Below, piece after piece: positions 1-8,335 of a stretch of 46,165 nucleotides of DNA; the stretch's first letter is position 1; every line of letters begins with the position of its first letter. The notes under the pieces are model-generated. The model saw only the letters and a list, made by a program, of their open reading frames with translations, ran no database searches and was not told where the DNA came from. Origin of the DNA: Lachnospiraceae bacterium C7 (GTDB taxonomy: Bacteria > Bacillota > Clostridia > Lachnospirales > Lachnospiraceae); the NCBI GenBank assembly GCA_900113385.1, contig FOPE01000026.1, forward strand, positions 1 through 46,165, written 5' to 3'. Both the position numbers and the translations under genes were made by a program.

Positions 1-134
1 TCGTAATTGAGGAAAGCTGTAAGCTCCGTTGATAGCACTTCGTTTACAGCGTTTTCAAGTTCAGAACGAAAAACTTCATCAATAGATTCATTATTAAGTA
101 GAGCAGACATTAAATTTATGCTAATATTAGTCAT
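1..134 (-). CDS. IS256-family transposase, N-terminal fragment
   Basis: Reading the minus strand from the ATG at 134 gives 44 codons without a stop up to the window edge. The peptide contains the blocks SELENAVNEVLSTE and LTAFLNY. These match the N-terminal region of IS256-type (mutator-like) transposases, where a similar ELENAVNELLxTELTxFLxY segment precedes the DDE catalytic domain. An AAAGGAG ribosome-binding site lies about 12 bases upstream of the ATG. The catalytic residues are outside the window, so I cannot say whether the element is active. Assignment rests on remembered family sequence. Confidence 0.75.
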   Translation of the reverse strand, partial: MTNISINLMSALLNNESIDEVFRSELENAVNEVLSTELTAFLNY

Positions 135-246
135 AGGGACGAATTTCACTCCTTTAAGTTTTTTTGTTTGGTCACTTAAAATCTTAAACGAAGTTCGTTC
201 CTTTTTCTATGATTAATTTTATTTACACAAGATATTTTACACTATC
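1..246 (-). mobile_element. IS256-family insertion sequence, left-edge fragment
   Basis: The transposase N-terminus described in the next entry runs out of the window at base 1. Beyond its start codon, about 110 bases of non-coding sequence lead to a motif that reads GATAGTGTAAAA on the minus strand (plus 235-246). It resembles the GTGTAAA-containing terminal repeats of IS256 elements, so the outer end is placed near 246. The partner inverted repeat and the target duplication lie outside the window, so the boundary is an estimate. The element lies just upstream of the ABC exporter operon and may have displaced whatever regulator was there. Confidence 0.6.
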
Positions 247-286
247 TTTTGGTATTTATTATTTTAATAATTTTAATTTAGTCTTA

Positions 287-418
287 TTGACATATCTTAA
301 TAATACGTCTATCATATAATATTGTTAGCACACTAAGTATTTTTTTTCAAGTCTTAGTGTCGCATCTTTTATTTTTCCGATATACACACTATATATACGA
401 CTTGTCTGTTCAGACAGT
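287..418 (+). promoter_or_regulatory. Upstream region of the ABC exporter operon with two dyads
   Basis: The space between the IS256 end and the first exporter gene has no gene of its own. It holds a TATAAT at 315-320, with a TTGACA at 287-292 that is too far away (22 bases) to be a standard partner. A perfect 8-bp inverted repeat follows: ACACTAAG at 330-337 and CTTAGTGT at 353-360. A second short palindrome, TGTCTG-TT-CAGACA, lies at 403-416. Their position between a possible -10 and the gene start is what one expects of operators for a MarR- or TetR-type regulator of a drug exporter. That role is inferred and no regulator gene is visible. Confidence 0.4.
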
Positions 419-448
419 CACTAAATTTTTCCAGAAAGAAGGGTCGAT

Positions 449-2197
449 ATGTTAAAAACTTTAAGTGCAGAGCTTAAGGAATTTAAACGTGACTCCATTT
501 TAACTCCCCTCTTTATGCTAGGTGAAGTTTTTATGGAAACGTTAATTCCATTCCTTATGGCTATGATTATTGATACTGGAATAAAACAGAATAATCTGCC
601 ATACATTTTTAAAACTGGTGCAATTATGATGATTGTTGCACTACTTAGTCTAATGTTTGGTTGCCTTGGCGCAAAATATGGTGCCAGAGCATCTATGGGT
701 TTTGGACGAAATCTAAGAAAAGGTATGTTTAGAAACATTCAAAACTTTTCTTTTGCTAATATTGATAAATATAACACTGCCGGTCTTGTAACTCGTCTTA
801 CAACTGATGTTACAAACGTGCAAAATGCTTATCAAATGATTTTACGTATGTGTATGAGAGCACCTGCAAGTATGATTTGCTCTATGATTGCATGCTTTTT
901 AATAAGTCCTAGACTTGCAAGTATTTATCTTATTGCAGTTATTGTCCTTGGATTTGCCCTTGGTATAATGACAGTTTTAGCAATGAAATATTTCCAAGCT
1001 GCTTTCAAAAAATATGATGCTTTAAATGAAAGCGTTGAAGAAAATGTTTCAGCAATTCGTGTTGTAAAAGCTTATGTTCGTGGCGATTATGAAAAAAATC
1101 GCTTCCACAAAGCAAGCTCTAACATTTATGAAATGTTAGTAAAAGCAGAAAACATTATTGTTTGGAACTCACCTTTTATGCAATTTACAGTTTATTCTTG
1201 TATTGTACTTGTTAGTTGGTTCGGTGCAAAAATGGTTGTTGGTGGTTCCCTTGAAACTGGTCAGCTTACTAGTATGCTTACATATTGCATGAATATCCTT
1301 ATGAGTCTTATGATGTTATCATTTGTATTTGTAATGATTTCCATGAGTGTAGCTAGTGCTAATCGTATTGCTGAAGTTTTAAATGAAAAAAGTACACTAG
1401 ACAATCCTTCCAACCCTATTCACGAAGTTAAAGATGGTAGCATTAAATTTGATAACGTCGAATTTAAATATAATTTAAAAGCAGAAGAACCTGTTTTAAA
1501 CAATATTAATCTTGATATTAAATCTGGTGAAACCATTGGTATTATCGGTGGAACAGGTAGTAGTAAATCTTCATTAGTTAACCTTATAAGCCGTCTATAT
1601 GATGTAACTTCAGGTACCGTTAGTGTTGGTGGTAGGGATGTTCGAGAATATGACCTTGATTCTCTTCGTAACCAAGTATCTGTTGTTTTACAGAAAAATG
1701 TATTATTTAGCGGTTCTATACTAGATAACCTTCGTTGGGGTAATCCTAATGCCACTGATGAAGAATGTATTGAAGCATGTAAACTTGCTTGCGCTGATGA
1801 ATTTATTGAGCGTTTCCCAAGAAAATATAATACACATATTGAGCAAGGTGGTAACAATGTTTCCGGTGGACAAAAGCAACGTTTATGTATTGCTCGTGCC
1901 CTCCTAAAAAAACCTAAAGTACTTATTTTAGATGATAGTACAAGTGCTGTTGATACAGCTACTGATGCAAAAATCAGAAAAGCTTTAAGTGAGTCAATTC
2001 CTGGTACTACAAAACTTATTATTGCTCAACGTATTTCATCTGTTGAAAATGCAGATAGAATTATTGTATTAAATGATGGAAAAATTGATGCATTTGATAC
2101 ACATGAGAATTTAATTAAAAACAATGAAATTTATCGTGATGTTTATGAATCACAAACAAAAGGTAACGGTGATTTTGATGAAGGAGGTGCTAACTAA
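449..2197 (+). CDS. Heterodimeric ABC exporter, subunit with degenerate ATP site
   Basis: This 582-residue half-transporter has an N-terminal six-helix transmembrane domain (about residues 15-310) and a C-terminal ATPase domain. Walker A is GGTGSSKSS near residue 366, the signature is VSGGQKQR near 470, and Walker B is LILDDS near 491. The usual catalytic glutamate after Walker B is Asp, and the switch histidine is Gln (AQRISS near 526). Both changes mark the degenerate-site subunit of TM287/288- or BmrCD-type heterodimers. The start has an AGAAGGG site upstream. The stop overlaps the next start as TAATG, so the two subunits are translationally coupled. Likely substrates are drugs, lipids or peptides; the sequence does not say which. 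Confidence 0.88.
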   Translation: MLKTLSAELKEFKRDSILTPLFMLGEVFMETLIPFLMAMIIDTGIKQNNLPYIFKTGAIMMIVALLSLMFGCLGAKYGARASMGFGRNLRKGMFRNIQNFSFANIDKYNTAGLVTRLTTDVTNVQNAYQMILRMCMRAPASMICSMIACFLISPRLASIYLIAVIVLGFALGIMTVLAMKYFQAAFKKYDALNESVEENVSAIRVVKAYVRGDYEKNRFHKASSNIYEMLVKAENIIVWNSPFMQFTVYSCIVLVSWFGAKMVVGGSLETGQLTSMLTYCMNILMSLMMLSFVFVMISMSVASANRIAEVLNEKSTLDNPSNPIHEVKDGSIKFDNVEFKYNLKAEEPVLNNINLDIKSGETIGIIGGTGSSKSSLVNLISRLYDVTSGTVSVGGRDVREYDLDSLRNQVSVVLQKNVLFSGSILDNLRWGNPNATDEECIEACKLACADEFIERFPRKYNTHIEQGGNNVSGGQKQRLCIARALLKKPKVLILDDSTSAVDTATDAKIRKALSESIPGTTKLIIAQRISSVENADRIIVLNDGKIDAFDTHENLIKNNEIYRDVYESQTKGNGDFDEGGAN

Positions 2198-4086
2198 TGC
2201 CAAGACAAATGCCTAAACCACGCCCAAAGATCAAAAATCCTGGAAAACTTTTCCTTAGACTTTCAAAATTTGTTGGAAAAATTTATTCTATTCAACTTAT
2301 TTTTGTTTTAGTTTTTATTATATTAAGTGTTGCAGCTAATATTAAAGGTACTGCATTCTTAAAGGACCTTGTAGATGTTTATATTGAGCCCCTTTCAAAA
2401 CAAGCTCATCCTGATTATGGTCCATTAACTAATGCCATCCTTAGAATCATTGGAATATATGCTATTGGTGTAATTTCAACCTTTACTTTTTCTAAAATAA
2501 TGATTTACGTAGGTCAAGGTACTCTTAAACGTATGCGTGATACCTTATTTAGCCACATGCAAGACTTGCCAATTAAATATTTTGATACTCATGCCCACGG
2601 CGATATCATGTCTGTTTACACTAATGATATTGATACTCTCCGCCAAATGATTTCTCAAAGTATACCACAGTTAATTAACAGTACATTGACTATTGTATTA
2701 ATTTTTATACAAATGATATTACTTAGTGTTCCTCTTACCATAATTACTGTTCTTATGGTTTGTATAACACTTTTTGTAACAAGGAAATTTGCTGGATTAT
2801 CTAGTAAATATTTCCTTGCTCAGCAAAAAGATCTTGGTACATTAAATGGATTCATTGAAGAAATGATGAATGGCCAAAAAGTTGTAAAAGTTTTTACTCA
2901 TGAACAACAAAATATTAAAGATTTTGATGTTTTAAATGATAAACTTTTTGAAAGTGCTTATAATGCTAACCGTTTTGCCAACTATTTAGGACCTGTTAAT
3001 GCTCAAATTGGTAACGCAAGTTATGTTATCTGTGTAATCGTAGGCGCAATGCTTGCCATTAATGGACACTTTGATTTAACTATTGGTGCTCTTGTAACAT
3101 TCCTTACTTTCAATAAAAGCTTTAGTATGCCAATCAACCAGGTCAGCCAACAGCTTAATGCTATTGTTATGGCTCTTGCAGGTTGTGAGCGTATTTTTGA
3201 TTTACTTGATGAAAAACCTGAAGCTGACAATGGCTATGTTACATTAGTTAATTCCGTAGAAAATCCAGATGGATCTATCACAGAAACTAAAAAACACACT
3301 GGCCACTGGGCATGGAAACATACACATCAGGCAGATGGTTCTGTAGATTATATTCCACTTAAAGGTGACGTTGTATTTGATGGTGTAGACTTTGGTTATA
3401 ATGAAGAAAAAATGGTTTTACATGACATTAAACTTTACGCAAAACCAGGTCAAAAAATTGCATTTGTTGGTTCAACTGGTGCTGGTAAAACTACAATCAC
3501 TAACCTTATTAACCGCTTTTATGATATTCAAGATGGTAAAATCCGTTATGATGGCATAAATATTAATAAGATTAAAAAAGCTGATTTACGTCATTCCCTT
3601 GGTATAGTTTTACAAGATACTCACCTATTTACAGGTACTGTAATGGAAAATATCAGATATGGTAAACTTGATGCCACTGATGAAGAAGTTTATGCTGCTG
3701 CAAAACTAGCTAATGCAGATACTTTCATTCACCAACTAGCTGATGGTTATGACACTATACTTACTGGTGATGGTGGTAACCTAAGTCAAGGTCAACGACA
3801 ACTTCTTGCCATTGCTCGTGCTGCAATTGCTGATCCACCTGTATTGATTCTTGATGAAGCTACAAGTTCAATCGATACTCGTACTGAAAAAATTGTTCAA
3901 GATGGTATGGACAGACTTATGTCTGGACGTACAACCTTTGTAATCGCTCATAGACTTTCTACAGTTCGTAACAGTGATTGTATCATCGTCTTAGAACAAG
4001 GACGTATTATTGAAAAAGGTACTCATGACGAACTTATCGAAGCTCGCGGAAAATACTATCAATTATACACTGGATTGTCTAATTAA
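2197..4086 (+). CDS. Heterodimeric ABC exporter, catalytically complete subunit
   Basis: This 629-residue partner has a six-helix transmembrane domain followed by an ATPase domain. Walker A is GSTGAGKTT near residue 425, the signature is LSQGQRQ near 528, Walker B is LILDEATS near 551 with the catalytic Glu present, and the switch histidine is in AHRLST near 584. About 50 extra residues, rich in His, Trp and Lys, lie between the membrane and ATPase domains (about 345-395) and account for its greater length. The signature has Gln in place of the second residue of LSGGQ. In this family the altered signature belongs to the degenerate composite site, which agrees with the partner's Asp and Gln changes. 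GGAGG lies 11 bases before the ATG, inside the end of the first gene. Confidence 0.88.
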   Translation: MPRQMPKPRPKIKNPGKLFLRLSKFVGKIYSIQLIFVLVFIILSVAANIKGTAFLKDLVDVYIEPLSKQAHPDYGPLTNAILRIIGIYAIGVISTFTFSKIMIYVGQGTLKRMRDTLFSHMQDLPIKYFDTHAHGDIMSVYTNDIDTLRQMISQSIPQLINSTLTIVLIFIQMILLSVPLTIITVLMVCITLFVTRKFAGLSSKYFLAQQKDLGTLNGFIEEMMNGQKVVKVFTHEQQNIKDFDVLNDKLFESAYNANRFANYLGPVNAQIGNASYVICVIVGAMLAINGHFDLTIGALVTFLTFNKSFSMPINQVSQQLNAIVMALAGCERIFDLLDEKPEADNGYVTLVNSVENPDGSITETKKHTGHWAWKHTHQADGSVDYIPLKGDVVFDGVDFGYNEEKMVLHDIKLYAKPGQKIAFVGSTGAGKTTITNLINRFYDIQDGKIRYDGININKIKKADLRHSLGIVLQDTHLFTGTVMENIRYGKLDATDEEVYAAAKLANADTFIHQLADGYDTILTGDGGNLSQGQRQLLAIARAAIADPPVLILDEATSSIDTRTEKIVQDGMDRLMSGRTTFVIAHRLSTVRNSDCIIVLEQGRIIEKGTHDELIEARGKYYQLYTGLSN

Positions 4087-4123
4087 TTTAAATCTAATCA
4101 ATCTAAATTATATTATTAATACA

Positions 4124-4159
4124 AAAAAGAGTGGAATGAATATTCATTCCACTCTTTTT
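4124..4159. terminator. Bidirectional intrinsic terminator
   Basis: A perfect inverted repeat of about 17 bp has GAGTGGAATGAA as its left arm core (4129-4140). It is flanked by an A-run on the left and a T-run on the right. It lies between the convergent exporter operon and nrdD, whose stop codon begins at 4161, so it can serve both. Confidence 0.9.
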
Positions 4160-4160
4160 A

Positions 4161-6437
4161 TTATCTTCTAAATTCTCCTAATTTCTTAGAATGTTTATAA
4201 CGCATTTCTACTTCTTGTTGTTTTCCCTTATTAAATGATGTTCTATAATCATCGTTAAGGTATCCTGTAACTCTTCTAAGTCTTCTAATATGATTCTCTC
4301 CACAGATTGGACATCCTGTGTCAGGAATATCATCTGTATAACCACAATCTTGACATTGATCGTTTGGTACGTTAATTGCAAAATATGCTACATCTTTATC
4401 TAATGCATAATTAATAACTGTCTCAATAGCCTCTAAATTATTCTTTGCACTAGCATCAAACTCTACATATAAAATCCATCCTGCATTAGAGTAATTTCCT
4501 AATTTAGCTTCAATGTTAATCTTTTCAAAAGGATTAATTTCTTTCCATACAGGTACATGTATTGAGTTTGTAAAGAATTCGTTTTCAGATACGTTTTTAA
4601 TCTTTCCGTATCTTTTTTGAAATTTCTTCATTGATGTATAACATAAATTTTCTGCAGGTGTAAGATAAACACCAAAGTTAAGGTAATATAAATCACCGTC
4701 TTTATCATAGTGTTCTTCTTTTTTGAATTCTGCACATCTCTTGTTAAATAAATCTTCGATCTGTGTACCTAACTTCATTCCTGCTTCTGTAGTCTGGTCT
4801 TCTCCAATAAGAATTTGTAAAGTCTCTGCTAAACCAATTTGTCCAATAACAAGTGTGCCATGTTTCATTGCTGAAATTGGTCCTTTTTCTGGATCAAAAC
4901 CACGCATAACTTTGTTTTCCCACATAAATGGTGCAGACTTAACATCCTGGCTACAAATCCAATCAAATCTTTCTTCTAGAATCTGTTTTGATTCATAAAT
5001 TCTTTGATCTAATAATTTCATGAACTCTTCTACTACATCTGTACCATTTTCTTTAGCCATATGTTTTGCTTCCATAGCTGCTGTAGGCATAATAATTGTA
5101 ACAGGTGCAATATTTCCACGACCATCTTTCATTTGTCCAAAGCCATTCATATCAAAGCCATTATATGTTCTACATCCCATTGTTGAAACATATTCGTCTG
5201 GATTACTTCTATCATATCCTGCATTTACGCTCCAATCTACATTTACATAGTTAGGATATAATCTTTGAGCTGTAGATTTAATTGCAAGTTGATATAAGTC
5301 ATAATTGGCATCTCCTGGTTGTCTATTAACACCTTTCATGCATTGGAAAATCTGGCAAGGGAAAATAGCTGTTCTATGCATTTTTCCTATACCCTTAATT
5401 GATGTATCAAGGATAGCCTTTGTAATAAGTCTACCTTCTGTAAGAGTACATGTTCCGTAGTTGATAGATGAAAATGGTAACTGATCTCCACTTCTACTTT
5501 GTAATGTATTTAAGTTGTGGAACATTCCTTCTACAGCTTGATATACTTCTTTTCTAGTCATATCTTTTGCATATCTATATGCTTTTGCATGACTAGTATA
5601 TGTTTCATCATCTACTGAAAGTGTATCGTCTTCAATAACTAAATCTTTCTCTTCCACATATTTAAGACCATCATTAAAGTGTTTTCTAAATGATTTTCTT
5701 ACGTATGGAACCATAGACCAATCAATGTGGCTAGCTGCTACTCCACCAAATTGCTGTTGGCTTTGAAGCTGGAAGATAACTGCTACAAGTTGCATAGCTG
5801 TGTTAACTGAATTAGCTGGTCTTACGTCTGTTTGTCTTGTTTTAAAACCACTCTTTAATAAATCATCAATAGGTACTGTTAAACAGTTGTGAAGTCCTAC
5901 TGCATAACTATCTAAATCGTGAGTATAAATCTCATTATTAAGATGTCTTTTTCTAGCAAGTGGTGACATTATCTCGTCTAAAGCAACTTGTCTTGTAAGT
6001 TCTGAAGCGGCTTCACCTTTTCTACCACCAAATGAATACTCATCTACGTTGGCATTTTGATTCTGAACATTAGAAGCTGTAAGTTTTTCCTTAATGCTCT
6101 TCATAAGAGCAGTTCTTTTTCTTCTTTCTCTAGTTCTTTTTTCTCTGTAAATTATATATGACTTAGCAACATCTGTTTTATTTGATGTCATAAGTCCTTT
6201 CTCTACCATATCTTGTATGTCTTCTACTGATAGATTCTTATCAACATGGGTAACTTTGTCTGTAATTTCATCAACAATAGTATCAATTTCTTCTACTGAA
6301 AGTCTTTCATCCCCAACTTCTTTCGAATCATTAGCCTTAACAATAGCGTTTTTTATTTTATTAGGTTCAAATTCTACGCGAACGCCGTCCCTTTTTATAA
6401 TAAAATCTCTAACATTATTCTTGTTTCCGTCTGTCAT
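4161..6437 (-). CDS. nrdD: Anaerobic ribonucleoside-triphosphate reductase
   Basis: This is a 758-residue class III (glycyl radical) ribonucleotide reductase, which makes dNTPs from NTPs without oxygen. An ATP-cone regulatory domain occupies about residues 10-100. The large catalytic barrel follows, with a cysteine-containing finger region (FPCQIFQC). The C-terminus has two zinc-binding CxxC pairs (CQDCGY and CPICGE) followed by RVTGYLN, whose Gly at about residue 725 is the predicted radical site. Length is normal for the family. The GAAGGG site is about 14 bases from the ATG. The activating enzyme NrdG often follows nrdD, but here a terminator follows directly, so nrdG must be elsewhere. 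I found no convincing NrdR boxes upstream. Confidence 0.95.
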   Translation of the reverse strand: MTDGNKNNVRDFIIKRDGVRVEFEPNKIKNAIVKANDSKEVGDERLSVEEIDTIVDEITDKVTHVDKNLSVEDIQDMVEKGLMTSNKTDVAKSYIIYREKRTRERRKRTALMKSIKEKLTASNVQNQNANVDEYSFGGRKGEAASELTRQVALDEIMSPLARKRHLNNEIYTHDLDSYAVGLHNCLTVPIDDLLKSGFKTRQTDVRPANSVNTAMQLVAVIFQLQSQQQFGGVAASHIDWSMVPYVRKSFRKHFNDGLKYVEEKDLVIEDDTLSVDDETYTSHAKAYRYAKDMTRKEVYQAVEGMFHNLNTLQSRSGDQLPFSSINYGTCTLTEGRLITKAILDTSIKGIGKMHRTAIFPCQIFQCMKGVNRQPGDANYDLYQLAIKSTAQRLYPNYVNVDWSVNAGYDRSNPDEYVSTMGCRTYNGFDMNGFGQMKDGRGNIAPVTIIMPTAAMEAKHMAKENGTDVVEEFMKLLDQRIYESKQILEERFDWICSQDVKSAPFMWENKVMRGFDPEKGPISAMKHGTLVIGQIGLAETLQILIGEDQTTEAGMKLGTQIEDLFNKRCAEFKKEEHYDKDGDLYYLNFGVYLTPAENLCYTSMKKFQKRYGKIKNVSENEFFTNSIHVPVWKEINPFEKINIEAKLGNYSNAGWILYVEFDASAKNNLEAIETVINYALDKDVAYFAINVPNDQCQDCGYTDDIPDTGCPICGENHIRRLRRVTGYLNDDYRTSFNKGKQQEVEMRYKHSKKLGEFRR

Positions 6438-6570
6438 ATCTATTATTCATCCCTTCGTTACTCATGATTTTTACTTACCAATTGCTAAATTTGTTACTAT
6501 AAATTTAAATAAAAATGTCTCTAACCTCTAACAAATAAAACAACGTTTTATAATTTACATTATATCACAT

Positions 6571-6629
6571 AAAAAAGCAACCCACAATATGTAGTGTTTT
6601 GAAAAAAGTACAATTCTACATATTGTGGG
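6571..6629 (-). terminator. Intrinsic terminator after the esterase gene
   Basis: A perfect 14-bp inverted repeat (CCCACAATATGTAG at 6581-6594 and its complement at 6616-6629) encloses a 21-base loop. On the minus strand it is followed by a T-run (complement of 6571-6576). It ends the minus-strand operon that finishes at 6737 and separates it from nrdD. The large loop is unusual for a terminator. Confidence 0.75.
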
Positions 6630-6736
6630 TTTTGAAAATTCTACCAATTGTTATTACAGTATAATTTTTGTTTAAAACTTGACTGACAATTTCATTTCCT
6701 TGCGTTCTCTTTTTTTGCACTTTAGACAATTCAAAA

Positions 6737-7660
6737 TCATTCGTCTTTTAAAATCTCAATAAATTTTTTAACTTCATTCCATGCTTTTTTAGATTCTGGA
6801 ATTGCCATATATGCCATTTGAAATTCATGAAACATTCCTTCGTAAATGCTTAATCTTACTTTTACTCCTTGATGTCTTGCTTTAGCCGCTACATTTACTG
6901 AGTCGCTAAGCAACATTTCATAAGATCCAACTTGTATAAGCATAGGTGGAAAGTCTCTAAAATTTCCAAACGCAGGAGATATATACGGATCCATTTTGTC
7001 ATAATCTCCTGGATACTCGTTATTGTATATAATACTTTCTCTACTTCCACCAAATAAAGGATCTTTATCATAATTTGTAGTATAGCTTTCTCCACTTGAT
7101 GTTAAATCTGTCCAAGGAGACATTGCTATAATTCCACATGGTAACTGCATTTTTTTATCTTTTAAAAGCATACATAATGCCATAGCCAAACCACCACCTG
7201 CAGAATCTCCTGCTAATATAATTTGATCCGCAAAATATCCCTGATTTTGTAACCATTTATATGCTTCAAATGCATCCTCTAAAGCCGCTGGAAATGGATT
7301 TTCTGGAGCCACCCTATAATCAGGTGTCAGTACCCTATATCCTCCTGATAACTCTATATATAGTCCAGCAAAAGTATAGTAAGCATTGCGCACAGCTCCT
7401 GTATAACCGCCTCCATGTAGCTGTAATATTACTTTTGAATCATCTACATCTTCTTTGGGTGATAGCATCTTCATAGAAAATTTTGGCATTTCTATATCTG
7501 TCATCTCTAGATGTTGTGGTACTTTCCATGGCGGCTCTATTAATTTTTTTCTCAAGGATCCACTTTTTATTTTCTTCCCTAAAAAAAATCCATTAGAAAC
7601 ATAAGAAATTATGTCTCTTAAAATTTTTCCTTCCTGGGATACTTCATTTTCTTTAGACAT
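6737..7660 (-). CDS. Alpha/beta hydrolase, hormone-sensitive lipase type
   Basis: This 307-residue esterase of the HSL/acetyl-esterase family has the oxyanion motif HGGG at residues 82-85. The nucleophile elbow is GDSAGG with Ser153, and the acid and base are Asp253 and His278 (MFHEF). It lacks a signal peptide, so it probably acts in the cytoplasm or at the inner membrane face. The start overlaps the end of the upstream membrane-protein gene by 8 bases, which implies co-translation. Its partners are a DUF6320-like membrane protein and a condensation-type acyltransferase, so its likely job is to hydrolyse an ester made or handled by them. Substrate is unknown. Confidence 0.88.
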   Translation of the reverse strand: MSKENEVSQEGKILRDIISYVSNGFFLGKKIKSGSLRKKLIEPPWKVPQHLEMTDIEMPKFSMKMLSPKEDVDDSKVILQLHGGGYTGAVRNAYYTFAGLYIELSGGYRVLTPDYRVAPENPFPAALEDAFEAYKWLQNQGYFADQIILAGDSAGGGLAMALCMLLKDKKMQLPCGIIAMSPWTDLTSSGESYTTNYDKDPLFGGSRESIIYNNEYPGDYDKMDPYISPAFGNFRDFPPMLIQVGSYEMLLSDSVNVAAKARHQGVKVRLSIYEGMFHEFQMAYMAIPESKKAWNEVKKFIEILKDE

Positions 7661-8321
7661 GAAATCTCCTTTTAAGCTCTGTCCTAGCCCTTTGGTCTCC
7701 TATAATTACTGTTCCTATAAATTCAAAAAATGATAATCCTGCTGCCACAACTACAAGATATGGCCAATGAATTACATTTAACATTGCTAAAACTACAAGA
7801 ACTATTCCAACAATAGCTTGTAGTAGCAAAAACATTATATAACTTTGCCAATTGCGCCTGTTAATCATCATTAAAAGTAATAAAGTTATATCAACTATTA
7901 TCACTGCTATTGGCAAAATAAATTCAATAGACCAACCTCTATAGCCTATTGCAAAATCAATACTTACAAGCATTGCTAAGGCTATTATTACCATGCCTAA
8001 GATTTTAAACATATAACCTGATTTTCCCATAACTGCAAGACGCATAATAACATTAACATATATAAGTATAAGTCCTGTAACTACACTTACTATTATTTTA
8101 TCTGCATATACAAATTCAATACCTAAGGCAATAGTCTCAATAACTATTGATAAAAAAAGTATAATATTAGATAGTGTTCTATATCTTCTTGTAAATTCCC
8201 TTACATCTTCAGGATATAAATCTGACGTTGGTTTATTATTTTTTTCTAAAACTAAATTGCATAAAGGACATTTTTCAGTATCATCTAAAATCTCCACGCC
8301 ACAATTTTTACATCTAGCCAT
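7653..8321 (-). CDS. Zinc-ribbon polytopic membrane protein, DUF6320-like
   Basis: A 222-residue protein begins with a short zinc ribbon, with cysteines at 4, 7, 18 and 21 in two CxxC pairs. After a hydrophilic linker come about six hydrophobic segments (from around residue 50 to 205) and a basic C-terminus. I believe it belongs to the DUF6320 family, whose function is not known to me. The AGGAGG site overlaps the last bases of the upstream acyltransferase gene, and its own end overlaps the esterase start, so the three are tightly coupled. The ribbon probably faces the cytoplasm and may bind a partner protein. That idea is inference. Confidence 0.75.
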   Translation of the reverse strand: MARCKNCGVEILDDTEKCPLCNLVLEKNNKPTSDLYPEDVREFTRRYRTLSNIILFLSIVIETIALGIEFVYADKIIVSVVTGLILIYVNVIMRLAVMGKSGYMFKILGMVIIALAMLVSIDFAIGYRGWSIEFILPIAVIIVDITLLLLMMINRRNWQSYIMFLLLQAIVGIVLVVLAMLNVIHWPYLVVVAAGLSFFEFIGTVIIGDQRARTELKRRFHV

Positions 8322-8335
8322 AAGCTTTTTCCCTC

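Noticed and set aside
7-216. Plus-strand open frame of 69 codons at the left edge
   Set aside because: It is antisense to the IS256 transposase start, has no ribosome-binding site and no family resemblance.
6438-6570. NrdR boxes upstream of nrdD
   Set aside because: I looked for the paired 16-base pattern and found only generic AT-rich sequence.
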